Counted from the stretch's first letter, positions 1 through 9,187 are shown. The stretch: DNA of 64,000 nt from Ruegeria lacuscaerulensis ITI-1157 (GCA_000161775.1 GG704596.1:685825-749824); one strand, 5' to 3'. The notes: generated by a model not told the origin, from the sequence alone. Numbers and translations are program-made.

Positions 1-968
1 GTACTGCCGGTGGTCTTTCGCGCCTCGAGCGCGCGATGCGCCTCGGCAACTTCATCCAGCGCAAACCGCTGGTCGATGTGGATCTTGACCTCGGCACCGG
101 TGACCTTGCTGAACAGCCGCCGGGCCATCGCCTGACAGACCGAGTGATCGGCGATATGTGTGAACAGCGTCGGGCGCGTGATTTTCAGAGACCCTTTCTT
201 GGCCAAAATCCCGATGTCGAACAGCGGCACCGGCCCCGAGGCATTCCCGAACGAGATCATCATGCCCAGGGGTTTCAGGCAATTCAGCGACCCGCTGAAC
301 GTGTCGGCGCCGACCGAATCCATCACGACGTCGACGCCCTTTCCGCCCGTGATCTCGGCGACCCGGGCCACGAAATCCTCGGTGCGGTAATTGATGCAAT
401 GGGTCGCGCCGTTGAACATCGCCAGCCGGCACTTGTCATCGGTACCCGCGGTTCCGATCAGCTTGATGCCTTCGGATTTGGCCCATTGACAGGCGATCAG
501 GCCCACGCCCCCGGCGGCGGCGTGGAACAGAACCGTATCGCCCCGCTTGAGCGGCGTCGTGCGGTGGAACAGGTATTCGACCGTCAGCCCCTTGAGCATC
601 ATGGCAGCCGCCGTCTCGAATGAAATCCCGTCGGGCAGCGGGCAAACCTGCGCCGCAGGCATTACCCGTGCTTCACAATAGGCACCCGGCGGCATGGCGG
701 CATAGGCTGCCCGCTGACCGGGCTCCAGATGCGTGACCCCTTCGCCCACGGCCTCGACGATGCCGGCGGCCTCCATGCCCAGCGCATGCGGCAGGTCCAG
801 CGGATACAGGCCCGAACGTTGGTAGACATCGATGAAATTCAGACCGCAGGCATGGTGCCGGATCAGAATCTCGCCCGGTCCGGGATCACGCAAGGGCCTG
901 TCCTCGATCTTCAGAACCTCGGGGCCGCCGGTTTCTTGGATGACTACGGTACGCGCCGATTGCTGCAT
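1..968 (-). CDS. qor: NADPH:quinone oxidoreductase (zinc-independent MDR), 3' end cut by window edge
   Basis: This is a medium-chain dehydrogenase/reductase of the QOR type, which passes electrons from NADPH to quinones in the cytosol. About 322 residues are visible. The start reads MQQSARTVVIQETGGPEVLK and follows a GGAGG ribosome site. The substrate-domain segment CGLNFIDVYQRSG lies near residue 45, and a glycine-rich Rossmann turn near residue 150 precedes a GATHCINYRTEDF segment. The frame stays open to base 2 without a stop, so only the last few residues are missing compared with the usual 325 or so. No zinc-ligand cysteines are seen. A second, different quinone reductase lies at 2039-3025. 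Confidence 0.85.
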   Translation of the reverse strand, partial: MQQSARTVVIQETGGPEVLKIEDRPLRDPGPGEILIRHHACGLNFIDVYQRSGLYPLDLPHALGMEAAGIVEAVGEGVTHLEPGQRAAYAAMPPGAYCEARVMPAAQVCPLPDGISFETAAAMMLKGLTVEYLFHRTTPLKRGDTVLFHAAAGGVGLIACQWAKSEGIKLIGTAGTDDKCRLAMFNGATHCINYRTEDFVARVAEITGGKGVDVVMDSVGADTFSGSLNCLKPLGMMISFGNASGPVPLFDIGILAKKGSLKITRPTLFTHIADHSVCQAMARRLFSKVTGAEVKIHIDQRFALDEVAEAHRALEARKTTGS

Positions 969-1160
969 GCTCACCTCCTGCAAATCGGGGCCAAGCTAGC
1001 ACGCCTGCGCGACAGGGCAATCCCGTGATCTCGCAACGGTGAAGAGCCGCCGGGCGGAACTGTGCTAAACTGGGCGCGAGAGTTGCCGGGTCATCCGGCC
1101 ACGGGCAGCCCAATGCCGGATGCATTCCGCGGCACGAAAAGGCCAAGGAAGGGAATGATT

Positions 1161-2018
1161 ATGGCGAAAACGATCGGCAATCCAGTCAGCTGGGCCGCCC
1201 GCAATCTGGGTGCGACCGGTGAACACATCGCGGAAAACGTCACCGGGATCGGCAGCGCCGATACAGGGCACATGCCCGTCGTGCAAACACTGACCCTGCA
1301 GGACCTGCGGGCCTGTCTGAAGGCCGGCTACGAAGATTTCAAGGCGGTTCGCGCCGATGCGATCTTCATCGTTCTCATCTATCCGATCGCCGGGCTGGTG
1401 ATGTTCGGGCTTGGCATGCGGGCCGACATGGTGCCCCTGCTGGCCCCGCTGATCGCGGGATTCGCCCTGATCGGCCCGGTGGCGGCACTTGGCCTGTACG
1501 AAATCAGCCGCCGACGTGAACAGGGGCACGAGGTGCATTGGCTGGACGCATTCGGCGTGTTCCGTTCGCCGTCCCTGGGCGCGATTCTGGCGTTGGGTCT
1601 CTACCTGGTGATGTTGCTGCTGGTCTGGCTGGCGGCGGCGCATGCCATCTTCGTGCACACGATGGGGCCGCAGGCGCCAACGGCGCTGGGCCCGTTCCTG
1701 ATTCAGACCGTGACCACCGGCGCGGGCTGGACGATGATCCTGGTCGGCACGGCCGTGGGCTTTGTCTTTGCGCTGATCGCTCTGGCCATCAGCGTGGTCA
1801 GCTTTCCTCTGCTTCTGGACAGGAAGGTCGGCCTGCCGGTGGCCGTCGTTACCTCGGTCCGGGTGCTGCGGCGCAACCCCCGGGTCATTTTGACCTGGGG
1901 CTGCATCGTGGCCACGTTTCTGGTGCTTGGCGCGCTTCCGCTTATGCTGGGGCTGATCGTGGTGATCCCGGTTCTGGGTCACGCCACCTGGCACCTGTAC
2001 CGCCGGGCCGTCGCCTGA
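1161..2018 (+). CDS. DUF2189-type integral membrane protein
   Basis: This is a 285-residue protein with about six hydrophobic segments: near residues 65-85, 90-110, 135-160, 180-215 and 245-275. The start at 1161 (MAKTIGNPVSWAARN) is chosen because AAGGAAGGG lies just upstream; an ATG at 1155 is too close to it. The PVVQTLTLQDLRACLKAGYEDF segment leading into the first helices is typical of the DUF2189 membrane family, whose function is unknown. It stands alone, convergent with the quinone reductase that ends at 2039, with only 20 bases between them. Confidence 0.75.
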   Translation: MAKTIGNPVSWAARNLGATGEHIAENVTGIGSADTGHMPVVQTLTLQDLRACLKAGYEDFKAVRADAIFIVLIYPIAGLVMFGLGMRADMVPLLAPLIAGFALIGPVAALGLYEISRRREQGHEVHWLDAFGVFRSPSLGAILALGLYLVMLLLVWLAAAHAIFVHTMGPQAPTALGPFLIQTVTTGAGWTMILVGTAVGFVFALIALAISVVSFPLLLDRKVGLPVAVVTSVRVLRRNPRVILTWGCIVATFLVLGALPLMLGLIVVIPVLGHATWHLYRRAVA

Positions 2019-2038
2019 AGCACGCGGGGCCGCCGCCC

Positions 2039-3025
2039 TCAGCCCGAGACCTTCAGAACGATCTTGCCGATATGGCCCGAGCTTTCCATGCGGGCGTGGG
2101 CGGCCGCCGCTTCGGCCAGATCGAACTCGCTGTCCATGACCGGCGCCACCTTGCCGGCCTCCAGCAGCGGCCATACCGCCTCGCGCAGATCCTGCGCGAT
2201 ACGGGCCTTGGCCAGGTCGCTTTGCGGGCGCAAGGTGCTGCCGGTCAGGGTCAGACGCTTGACCATCATCAGGGCAAAATTCAATTCGGCCACCGGTCCC
2301 TGCAGAAAGGCGATCTGGACCAGACGCCCGTCCTCGGCCAGGGACTTGACGTTGCGGGGGATATAGTCGCCGCCCACCATGTCGAGGATCAGGTCGGCCC
2401 CGCCCTCGGCCCGCATCACCGCCACAAAGTCGTCGGTCTTGTAGTTGATCGCCTTTTCCGCCCCCAGCGCCACGCAGGCCGCGCATTTCTCGTCGGACCC
2501 GGCGGTGGCAAAGACCCGGGCACCGAACGCGTTGGCCAATTGGATCGCGGTGGTCCCGATGCCGCTGGAGCCGCCATGCACCAGGAACCGCTCGCCCGCC
2601 TTCAGCCCGCCGCGGGTGAAGACGTTCGACCAGACGGTAAAGAAGGTTTCGGGCAGGCAGGCGGCCTCTTTCAGGCCCATGCCGTTGGGCACCGGCAGAC
2701 AATGCGCCGCGGGCGTGGCGACATATTCGGCATAGCCGCCACCGGGCAGCAAGGCGCAGACCTTGTCGCCCAGGGCCAGACCCGAGACCCCCGCGCCGAT
2801 GGCGACCACCTCGCCCGACGCCTCGAGCCCCGGAAGATCGCTGGCCCCCGGCGGCGGATCGTAGGCTCCGGCCCGCTGCAACGCATCAGGGCGGTTCACG
2901 CCGGCATAGGCCACTTTCAGAACGACCTGACCATGGCCGGGTTCGGGTATGGGGCGTTCGGTCAGTTGCAGAACATCCGGGCCGCCCGGCGAGGTGATCT
3001 CGACAGCGCGCATCATCTTGGTCAT
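2039..3025 (-). CDS. NAD(P)H quinone oxidoreductase, PIG3/TP53I3-like
   Basis: This is a 328-residue medium-chain reductase of the PIG3 subgroup, predicted to reduce quinones with NADPH. The start at 3025 (MTKMMRAVEITSPGGPDVLQL) follows AAGGAGAT at a normal spacing. The cofactor domain shows VHGGSSGIGTTAIQLA near residue 145 and AEKAINYKTDDF near 190. The catalytic-domain segment AGVNRPDALQRAGAYDPPPG lies near residue 48. It is expressed away from COQ9, whose gene ends at 3090 on the same strand just upstream, so the two may share a transcript and a quinone theme. The match to the family is clear; the physiological substrate is not. Confidence 0.85.
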   Translation of the reverse strand: MTKMMRAVEITSPGGPDVLQLTERPIPEPGHGQVVLKVAYAGVNRPDALQRAGAYDPPPGASDLPGLEASGEVVAIGAGVSGLALGDKVCALLPGGGYAEYVATPAAHCLPVPNGMGLKEAACLPETFFTVWSNVFTRGGLKAGERFLVHGGSSGIGTTAIQLANAFGARVFATAGSDEKCAACVALGAEKAINYKTDDFVAVMRAEGGADLILDMVGGDYIPRNVKSLAEDGRLVQIAFLQGPVAELNFALMMVKRLTLTGSTLRPQSDLAKARIAQDLREAVWPLLEAGKVAPVMDSEFDLAEAAAAHARMESSGHIGKIVLKVSG

Positions 3026-3089
3026 CGGCAAATCTCCTTTGCGCAACGGGTATCAGGCGAATCCGGAAAGGCCCAGCGGGAACAGCCGG

Positions 3090-3782
3090 TTACTTGCGCG
3101 GGTGCAGCATGCCTGGCAGGTCGGCGCGCATCCGGATCGGGGCACGCACCTGACCTGCCAGCCAGTTGGGAACCGCAAGGAACGGTTTGAACAGCGGATT
3201 GTTGTTCACCTGCGCCTTGAGCTTTTCGAACTGCATCACGTTTTCGATGCGACGGTCCAGAAATTCCCATGTGCGCTGATGGTCGGGGCTGTCATCGCCC
3301 AGCCAGAACAGCACGGTCGAGGAATATACCCCCGACAGCGTCGCGCGTTTGGTGTACCAGTTCACGTCTTCGGACGTGTCGCCCAGCGCATCCCAGATCA
3401 GGTCACAGGTGCCCCAGACCGCCTTTGCCCCGTCAGCCGCGTACATGGGCAAGGAGAACAAGGCCACGCCCCGACGCACGGCCTCTTTGTCGGGAACCGC
3501 CTGCAGGCGGAAACGAACCGCCGCCGCGATCCGGTCGCGGAATTTCAGATCGCTCAGATCCTCGGATTTCAGCCGTTCCAGCATCGCCGCATCGCCCCGG
3601 TCGTGAAAGGCCAAGGCCAGATCGACCGCGCCGCGCGGACAGATCGCGCGCGCCAGGCCCTCGTCCAGGCCACAATCGGCGATCGCCGCGCGAAAACTGG
3701 TGTCCGACCATCCGTCGAAGGGCACATGGGTCAGGATGGCGTCCAGCAACTGCTGTTTGGCGTCTTCATAGATCACGGTCAT
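3090..3782 (-). CDS. COQ9 family protein
   Basis: This is a 230-residue alphaproteobacterial COQ9 homologue. Mitochondrial COQ9 binds lipid and supports the COQ7 hydroxylation step of ubiquinone synthesis. The start at 3782 (MTVIYEDAKQQLLDAILTHV) is preceded by GGAG. The chain is all alpha-helical in appearance, with the family-typical stretch TSEDVNWYTKRATLSGVYSS near residue 150. Divergent pairing with rpsU is the arrangement that gave the family its older name, rpsU-divergently transcribed protein, and it is seen here. A role in ubiquinone biosynthesis is inferred from the family. Confidence 0.88.
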   Translation of the reverse strand: MTVIYEDAKQQLLDAILTHVPFDGWSDTSFRAAIADCGLDEGLARAICPRGAVDLALAFHDRGDAAMLERLKSEDLSDLKFRDRIAAAVRFRLQAVPDKEAVRRGVALFSLPMYAADGAKAVWGTCDLIWDALGDTSEDVNWYTKRATLSGVYSSTVLFWLGDDSPDHQRTWEFLDRRIENVMQFEKLKAQVNNNPLFKPFLAVPNWLAGQVRAPIRMRADLPGMLHPRK

Positions 3783-3811
3783 GGCGGCTCTCCAACTGTC
3801 TGGCATAGTAC

Positions 3812-3840
3812 TAGACAAGTTAGGCCTGCTTTGCTATACG
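3812..3840 (+). promoter_or_regulatory. Probable sigma-70-type promoter of rpsU
   Basis: TAGACA (3812-3817), a 17-base spacer and TATACG (3835-3840) lie about 55 bases upstream of the rpsU start. The boxes differ from consensus TTGACA/TATAAT at few positions and the spacing is ideal. Assignment is by eye. Confidence 0.55.
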
Positions 3841-3894
3841 GCCAATTCCTGCAATTTCCTTGCAACTCGAACTTAGAAAGGTGGTGACAACCAC

Positions 3895-4101
3895 ATGCAG
3901 GTTAGTGTTCGCGACAACAATGTCGATCAGGCGCTTCGTGCCCTGAAGAAAAAGCTGCAGCGCGAAGGCGTGTTCCGTGAAATGAAGCTGAAGCAACATT
4001 TCGAGAAACCGTCCGAGAAAAAAGCGCGCGAGAAAGCTGAAGCGATCCGCCGTGCCCGTAAACTGGCACGCAAGAAAGCCCAGCGCGAAGGTCTGCTCTG
4101 A
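3895..4101 (+). CDS. rpsU: 30S ribosomal protein S21
   Basis: This is a 68-residue basic protein starting [20 protein letters not shown], with the lysine/arginine-rich tail typical of S21. S21 joins the small ribosomal subunit near the mRNA 3'-end binding site and helps initiation. The ribosome site GGTGGTGA lies upstream of the ATG. The gene is monocistronic: it has a near-consensus promoter, sits divergently from COQ9, and is followed by a strong terminator hairpin at 4135-4170. Length and sequence match the family throughout. Confidence 0.97.
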   Translation: MQVSVRDNNVDQALRALKKKLQREGVFREMKLKQHFEKPSEKKAREKAEAIRRARKLARKKAQREGLL

Positions 4102-4134
4102 GCAAACCTCCTCCAGCTTTGGATGACACTATTT

Positions 4135-4170
4135 GACGACCCCCGAGGCATCGCCCGGGGGTTTGTCGTT
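4135..4170 (+). terminator. Rho-independent-type terminator between rpsU and ppk2
   Basis: A GC-rich hairpin pairs CCCCCG with CGGGGG, and the outer arms ACGAC and GTCGT also pair. A short T-rich run follows. It lies between the convergent rpsU and ppk2 and could serve both. Confidence 0.7.
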
Positions 4171-4184
4171 TCCGTGCCCCCGCT

Positions 4185-5147
4185 TCAATAGATCTTGGGC
4201 ACGTACAGCTCGTCCGGCAGCACCCGGCGCTCGTATTCGGGGTTGTACTTGCGGTCGGGCAGCGTGACCTTTTCGTGCGGGACCTCCTCATAGGGGATCT
4301 TGGTCAGGATGTGCTCCATGCAGTTCAGGCGTTCGCGCTTCTTGTCGTTGCCTTCGACGATGTACCAGGGCGCCTCGGGGATGTTGGTGCGGAACAGCAT
4401 GTCCTCCTTGGCCTTGGTATAATCCTCCCAGCGGATGCGCGATTCGAGATCCATCGGCGACAGTTTCCACTGCTTCATCGGGTCGTGGATCCGCATCAGG
4501 AACCGCAGCTGCTGTTCCTCGTCGGTGATCGAGAACCAGTATTTCAGCAGGATGATGCCGGACCGGACCAGCATCCGTTCGAATTCCGGAACGTCCTGGA
4601 AGAACTGTTCCACCTGGTCCTCGGTGGCAAAGCCCATCACCCGCTCGACCCCGGCGCGGTTGTACCAGGACCGGTCGAACAGCACGATCTCGCCCGCGGC
4701 CGGCAGGTGGGGCACATAGCGCTGGAAATACCATTGGCTCTGTTCGCGCCGGCTGGGGGCCGGCAACGCGACGACCCGTGCGACCCGGGGGTTCAGGCGT
4801 TGGGTGATCCGCTTGATCACGCCCCCCTTGCCCGCCGCATCGCGGCCTTCGAACAGAATGCAGACCTTGGCACCGGTATGCTGAACCCAGTCCTGCACCT
4901 TGATCAACTCGGCCTGAAGGCGCAGCAGGTTGCGGAAATAGACCCGGCGGTCCAGCATGTCGGGGTGCTGCTCGCGGTAGATCTTGCGCACCTCCATCGA
5001 CAGCATCGGCTCACTGAACTCGATCTCGATATCCTCGTCCAGCGTGTCCTGAAGCTCGGCCTTCAGCCAGTCGGGAGTATCGTCCTCGGCACCACGGCCG
5101 TTTTCATTCTGGTCGGCCATCGGGGTTTTTTGTTCTTCTTCGGCCAT
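4185..5147 (-). CDS. ppk2: Polyphosphate kinase 2 (PPK2 family)
   Basis: This is a 320-residue PPK2-type kinase. The family transfers phosphate between inorganic polyphosphate and nucleotides, mostly making NTP or NDP from polyphosphate. The Walker A-like loop FEGRDAAGKGGVIKRI lies near residue 100. The Walker B and lid region FDRSWYNRAGVERVMGF lies near residue 158. The C-terminal SRIRWEDYTKAKEDM helix is also typical. An acidic, low-complexity N-terminus (about 45 residues) precedes the domain. Length fits single-domain PPK2. Which nucleotide is preferred cannot be read from the sequence. Confidence 0.92.
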   Translation of the reverse strand: MAEEEQKTPMADQNENGRGAEDDTPDWLKAELQDTLDEDIEIEFSEPMLSMEVRKIYREQHPDMLDRRVYFRNLLRLQAELIKVQDWVQHTGAKVCILFEGRDAAGKGGVIKRITQRLNPRVARVVALPAPSRREQSQWYFQRYVPHLPAAGEIVLFDRSWYNRAGVERVMGFATEDQVEQFFQDVPEFERMLVRSGIILLKYWFSITDEEQQLRFLMRIHDPMKQWKLSPMDLESRIRWEDYTKAKEDMLFRTNIPEAPWYIVEGNDKKRERLNCMEHILTKIPYEEVPHEKVTLPDRKYNPEYERRVLPDELYVPKIY

Positions 5148-5279
5148 TGGGCTGCTCCTTGTCTTTCGTGGCTGCGGGTCTTAGCCATCCCATGTAACCG
5201 GAACATGACTCGGCGACCACTGCCGCCGGACCCCGATCTTGGCGCGGTCGCCCGGCTGATACAACCGCCCGGGCCGCGC

Positions 5280-5738
5280 TCAGACCGGCAACGCGGTGGT
5301 CTTGAACACTGTCCGCAACGCGAACGAGCTTTGCATCTGTGCCACCCCCGGCAGGCGAGACAGATACTGGCGGTGGATACGCGCGAAATCCTCGGTGTTT
5401 TCGGCCACGACCTTCAGCACATAGTCCGCAGTCCCGGCCATCAGGTGGCATTCCAGCACGTCGGGGATGCGGCGCACGGCCTTCTCGAAGGCCTCCAGAA
5501 CCTCTTCGGCCTGACCCTGCAGGGTGATCTCGACGAACACGGTGGTCGGAACGCCCAGCTTGCGCGCGTCCAGCAGGGCGACATAGTCGCGGATATAGCC
5601 TTCGGCCTCCAGCCGCTGCACCCGGCGGTGACAGGCCGAGGGCGACAGGTTCACCTGGTCGGACAGCTCGGCATTCGACATCCGCCCCTTGCGCTGCAGC
5701 GCGCCCAGAATCTTTCGGTCAGTCGCATCCAGGCTCAT
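5280..5738 (-). CDS. Lrp/AsnC family transcriptional regulator (likely ald regulator)
   Basis: This is a 152-residue feast/famine regulator. An N-terminal helix-turn-helix (SNAELSDQVNLSPSACHRRV, near residues 20-40) is followed by the RAM ligand-binding domain ending near residue 145 (MAGTADYVLKVVAENTEDF). The start at 5738 (MSLDATDRKILGALQRKGRM) is the usual Lrp start; longer frames upstream run through the regulatory region. It is divergent from alanine dehydrogenase, and a perfect palindrome lies between the two. By analogy with other Lrp-ald pairs it probably controls ald in response to alanine or another amino acid. Confidence 0.9.
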   Translation of the reverse strand: MSLDATDRKILGALQRKGRMSNAELSDQVNLSPSACHRRVQRLEAEGYIRDYVALLDARKLGVPTTVFVEITLQGQAEEVLEAFEKAVRRIPDVLECHLMAGTADYVLKVVAENTEDFARIHRQYLSRLPGVAQMQSSFALRTVFKTTALPV

Positions 5739-5836
5739 GCACGCACATTTTTCCCAAGTATTATTGTTTTCATCGAAGGTTCTCCCACAGTTTACCCAAA
5801 TTGCGCACCGGTTTTCACAAGAAATTGCACCGCGTT

Positions 5837-5855
5837 CTGCACATAATTTGTGCAG
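5837..5855. promoter_or_regulatory. Palindromic operator in the lrp-ald intergenic region
   Basis: CTGCACA (5837-5843), a five-base AT spacer and TGTGCAG (5849-5855) form a perfect inverted repeat 20 bases upstream of the ald start codon. Its size and position fit an Lrp/AsnC-type site. Whether it activates or represses is unknown. Confidence 0.55.
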
Positions 5856-5874
5856 TTCATGAACGGAGAGCCCA

Positions 5875-6993
5875 ATGAAGATCGGTTGCCCCAAAGAAAT
5901 CAAACCGCAGGAGTTCCGCGTAGGCATGACCCCGAACGCCGCCCAGGAGGCCGTCGCGCGCGGGCATGAGGTCATCATCGAACGCGGCGCCGGCCTGGGT
6001 TCGGGATTTGACGACGACGCCTATGTCGCAGCCGGCGCCCGTATCGTAGACACCGCCGAAGAGGTGTTCGCTACCGCCGAGATGATCGTCAAGGTCAAGG
6101 AACCCCAGGCGGTCGAACGCAAGATGCTGCGCGAAGGCCAGGTGCTGTTTACCTATCTGCACCTCGCCCCCGACCCCGAACAGACCAAGGATCTGCTGGC
6201 ATCCGGCTGCACCGCGATCGCCTATGAAACCGTTACCGACGCCAATGGCGGGCTGCCTCTGCTGGCACCGATGTCCGAAGTCGCCGGGCGCCTGGCCCCG
6301 CAGGTCGGCGCGTGGACGCTGCAAAAGGCCAATGGCGGGCGCGGCGTGTTGATGGGCGGCGTGCCCGGCGTGGGGCCAGCCAAGGTCGTGGTTATCGGCG
6401 GCGGGGTGGTCGGCACCCACGCGGCGCGCATCGCAGCCGGGATGGGCGCGGATGTCACGGTTCTGGACCGCTCGCTGCCGCGGCTGCGCTATCTGGATGA
6501 TGTGTTCCGCGGCCAGTTCAAGAACCAGTATTCGACCGCCGGCGCCACGGCCGAGTTGATCCGCGATGCCGACATGGTGATCGGCGCAGTGCTGATCCCG
6601 GGCGCAGCCGCGCCGAAACTGATCACGCGCGAACAGCTTTCAACGATGAAACCCGGCGCGGTTTTGGTGGACGTGGCCATCGACCAAGGCGGGTGTTTCG
6701 AAACGTCGAAACCCACCACCCATGCCGACCCGATCTACGAGGTCGACGGCATAATGCACTACTGCGTGGCCAACATGCCGGGGGCGGTCGCCCGCACCTC
6801 GACCATCGCCCTGGGCAACGCAACCATGCCCTTCATGCTGGCGCTGGCCGACAAGGGCTGGCGGCAAGCCTGCCAAGACGACCCGCACCTGCTGGCCGGG
6901 CTGAATGTCCATGCCGGGCAGTTGACCTACTACGCCGTCGGCAAGGCGCTGGGGATTGACGTGGTCTCCCCGTCGGTTGTGATCAAGGGCTGA
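5875..6993 (+). CDS. ald: Alanine dehydrogenase
   Basis: This is a 372-residue NAD-dependent alanine dehydrogenase, which interconverts L-alanine and pyruvate plus ammonia. The N-terminal [20 protein letters not shown] holds the substrate-binding arginine. KVKEPQ near residue 75 and HLAPD near 97 are typical active-site segments. The Rossmann motif [20 protein letters not shown] lies near residue 170. GGAG precedes the ATG. Length is standard. It is divergent from the Lrp-type regulator and ends at a strong hairpin. It is likely used to catabolise alanine as carbon and nitrogen source. Confidence 0.96.
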   Translation: MKIGCPKEIKPQEFRVGMTPNAAQEAVARGHEVIIERGAGLGSGFDDDAYVAAGARIVDTAEEVFATAEMIVKVKEPQAVERKMLREGQVLFTYLHLAPDPEQTKDLLASGCTAIAYETVTDANGGLPLLAPMSEVAGRLAPQVGAWTLQKANGGRGVLMGGVPGVGPAKVVVIGGGVVGTHAARIAAGMGADVTVLDRSLPRLRYLDDVFRGQFKNQYSTAGATAELIRDADMVIGAVLIPGAAAPKLITREQLSTMKPGAVLVDVAIDQGGCFETSKPTTHADPIYEVDGIMHYCVANMPGAVARTSTIALGNATMPFMLALADKGWRQACQDDPHLLAGLNVHAGQLTYYAVGKALGIDVVSPSVVIKG

Positions 6994-7014
6994 TCCCGCA
7001 TCGGCGGAAACAAC

Positions 7015-7039
7015 GGCGCCGCGCGTTTCGCGCGGCGCC
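7015..7039. terminator. Strong hairpin between ald and mscS
   Basis: An 11-bp perfect stem (GGCGCCGCGCG against CGCGCGGCGCC) with a three-base TTT loop lies between the convergent ald and mscS genes. There is no T-run, so it may be a Rho-assisted or RNA-stabilising hairpin. Confidence 0.6.
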
Positions 7040-7091
7040 ACGCCCAACCGGAACAGGGCATTTCCAATGCCCGCCTGACGGGCGGGAGCGC

Positions 7092-7898
7092 TCAGCCCTC
7101 TTTGTGGATCTCCACCGAATGCGGATAGGGGATCGAGATACCCTTGGCATCGAACGCCTCTTTCACCGCCTTGGTCAGATCGAACTTGACGTCCCAATAG
7201 TCGTCGGCGGCACACCACAGGCGCGCGGTCAGATCGACCGAGCTGTCGCCCAGGTTGGTCACCCGCACCCAAGGCTCGGGGTCGGCATGAACGCGGCCAT
7301 CCGCTTTTGCGACATCCAGAATGATCTTCATCGCCTCGTCGGCGCTGTCGCCATAGTCGATCCCGAACACCAGGTCCACGCGCCGCGTGTCATGGGCCGA
7401 GTAGTTGGTGATGATCGACCCCCATGCCTGACCGTTCGGTACGATGATCTGCACGTTGTCGGGCGTCACCAGTTCGGTGGTGAACAGGTTCAGGTCCCGG
7501 ACCGTACCCGAGGTGCCGCCGATGTCCACGAATTGTCCCAGTTTGTAAGGGCGGAACACGACCAGCATCACACCGGCGGCAAGATCGCTGAGCGTACCTT
7601 GCAGCGCAAGACCGATCGCCAGCGACGCGGCGCCCAGAATGGCAACGATGCTGGTTGCCTGAATGCCGAAGATGCCAAGAACAGCGACCAGGACGATGGC
7701 CAGGATCACCCATTTGACCGTGCTGGCGGCGAAATTCCCAAGGGTCGGGTCTATCTGCGGGGTTCGATTGATACGCTTTCGAACAACGCCCGAGATCGAC
7801 CCCGCCGCGATCCACCCCAAAACCAGAACGATCAGCGCCTTGCCCGCGCTGATCACCAACGGCCACGCCTGGCCTGCCATATCCATTGCTTGATCCAT
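7092..7898 (-). CDS. mscS: Small-conductance mechanosensitive channel (MscS family)
   Basis: This is a 268-residue MscS-type channel that opens under membrane tension to release solutes on osmotic downshock. Three transmembrane segments lie near residues 10-30, 60-80 and 85-110. The pore helix is rich in Gly/Ala (ILGAASLAIGLALQGTLSDL). The beta domain (FVDIGGTSGTVRDLNLFTTE) and C-terminal cytoplasmic part follow. The start at 7898 (MDQAMDMAGQ) is preferred; 7907 is possible. It lies just downstream of mscL on the same strand, separated by a perfect hairpin, so the two osmotic safety valves are linked. Confidence 0.9.
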   Translation of the reverse strand: MDQAMDMAGQAWPLVISAGKALIVLVLGWIAAGSISGVVRKRINRTPQIDPTLGNFAASTVKWVILAIVLVAVLGIFGIQATSIVAILGAASLAIGLALQGTLSDLAAGVMLVVFRPYKLGQFVDIGGTSGTVRDLNLFTTELVTPDNVQIIVPNGQAWGSIITNYSAHDTRRVDLVFGIDYGDSADEAMKIILDVAKADGRVHADPEPWVRVTNLGDSSVDLTARLWCAADDYWDVKFDLTKAVKEAFDAKGISIPYPHSVEIHKEG

Positions 7899-7922
7899 AT
7901 GCCCCATCCCGCCTGATTCCAG

Positions 7923-7947
7923 GCGGCAACCCTGAACGGGTTGCCGC
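7923..7947 (-). terminator. Perfect hairpin between mscL and mscS
   Basis: GCGGCAACCC and GGGTTGCCGC (10-bp arms, five-base loop) lie directly after the mscL stop codon and before mscS. No T-run follows. It may attenuate or process the mscL-mscS transcript. Confidence 0.5.
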
Positions 7948-7955
7948 AAGCGCAT

Positions 7956-8384
7956 TTATTTTTTCAAAGCGTCGCGGATCTCCATGAGAATATCCAACTC
8001 GCTGGGTCCCGCCGGCGCCTCCTCAGCTGCCTCTTCCTGTTTCGCAGCGGCATCCTTGACCCGGTTCACCATCTTGACCAGAAGGAAGACCACCCAGGCG
8101 ATGATCAAAAAGTTGATGACCGCCATGATGAACGCCCCGTAGGCGAAGACCGAAGCGCCGGTTTCCCGCGCGGCCTCAAGGCTGGCACCTTCCGGAACAT
8201 CGCCGGCCAGAACGGCATAGTTGTTGGTAAAGTCGACGCCACCCGTGAACAGCCCGATGAGCGGGTTGATCAGATCGCCGACCAGCGATGTGACGATTGC
8301 GGTAAAGGCTGCCCCGATGATGATACCGACAGCCATATCCATGACATTGCCTTTGGCAATGAATGATTTGAATTCCTCGAGCAT
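7956..8384 (-). CDS. mscL: Large-conductance mechanosensitive channel MscL
   Basis: This is a 142-residue MscL. It begins [20 protein letters not shown], the amphipathic N-terminal helix and the start of TM1. TM1 carries the family motif [22 protein letters not shown]2 ([21 protein letters not shown]) lies near residues 80-100, and a charged cytoplasmic helix ends the protein. Length is normal. The pentameric channel sits in the inner membrane and is the last-resort emergency valve in hypo-osmotic shock. Confidence 0.95.
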   Translation of the reverse strand: MLEEFKSFIAKGNVMDMAVGIIIGAAFTAIVTSLVGDLINPLIGLFTGGVDFTNNYAVLAGDVPEGASLEAARETGASVFAYGAFIMAVINFLIIAWVVFLLVKMVNRVKDAAAKQEEAAEEAPAGPSELDILMEIRDALKK

Positions 8385-8648
8385 TTCTTCCCCTTGCGTT
8401 TCAATTCGCGCATATACGCAACATTCGATATCTCATTTCCACGAACCTTGTGCAGTTTTTCATGGGAAACAGCGCAAACTTTTCCCCAAGATGCATCTTT
8501 TGGGAATCGTTCAGGCCAAGGGCGCACGGCCGAATTTCAGAACCAAGAACAGATCCTCGAGGCCGAGATGCAGCCCGGGCTGCCGGCTGCCGCCGCGTAC
8601 AGCCCGGAAATATGCCGGACATGTGTCGGATTGCGGCCTCTTTTCCGG

Positions 8649-9098
8649 TCAACCGGGCAGCTTTCCGGTCAGCACATATCGCAGGATCTCGACCACCTGG
8701 CGCGGCTCTTCAGCCACCGCCAGCGCGGCGGCATCGACCTCTTTCAGCGCATGCTGATGCTCGGGACCGTGCAGCACGATGATCGACTTGCCCAGGGCTG
8801 CCGCATAGCCCGCATCGAAGGCCGCGTTCCATTGTTTGTACTTGTCGCCGAACCGCACCACGACGACATCGGCATCGGCAATCCCCTTGCGGGTACGGAT
8901 CGCGTTGACCATCGCGCCTTTGTGGTCGTGCCAGTACTTGTTCGGCTCGGCCCCCAAAATGGCGACACCACAATCGTCGCTGGCCGCATGATCGGTGACG
9001 GGGCTGTTGAACGTGACATCCAGCCCCTGAGCGCCTTCGATGATCTGTTCGCGCCAATCCGTGTGGATCTCGCCCGACAGGTAGACATTCAAACCCAT
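8649..9098 (-). CDS. ytoQ: YtoQ family protein
   Basis: This is a 149-residue protein matching the conserved YtoQ family, whose function is unknown. It has nucleoside 2-deoxyribosyltransferase-like features: LSGEIHTDWREQI near residue 8, ADADVVVVRFGDKYKQWNAAFDAGYAAALGK near 75-105, and IIVLHGPEHQHALKEVD after it. The start at 9098 (MGLNVYLSGEIHTD) follows CGGAGG; a GTG at 9191 would add an unlikely leader. It is next to a SAM methyltransferase on the same strand. No substrate can be inferred. Confidence 0.8.
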   Translation of the reverse strand: MGLNVYLSGEIHTDWREQIIEGAQGLDVTFNSPVTDHAASDDCGVAILGAEPNKYWHDHKGAMVNAIRTRKGIADADVVVVRFGDKYKQWNAAFDAGYAAALGKSIIVLHGPEHQHALKEVDAAALAVAEEPRQVVEILRYVLTGKLPG

Positions 9099-9187
9099 AG
9101 CAGCCTCCGCATTTTGCTTCTGGCCCTGTTTACTGTCCAAACCCGCAAAGCCCAATGCGGAAGTTGCCTGCCGATGCGGCGCTGGCG

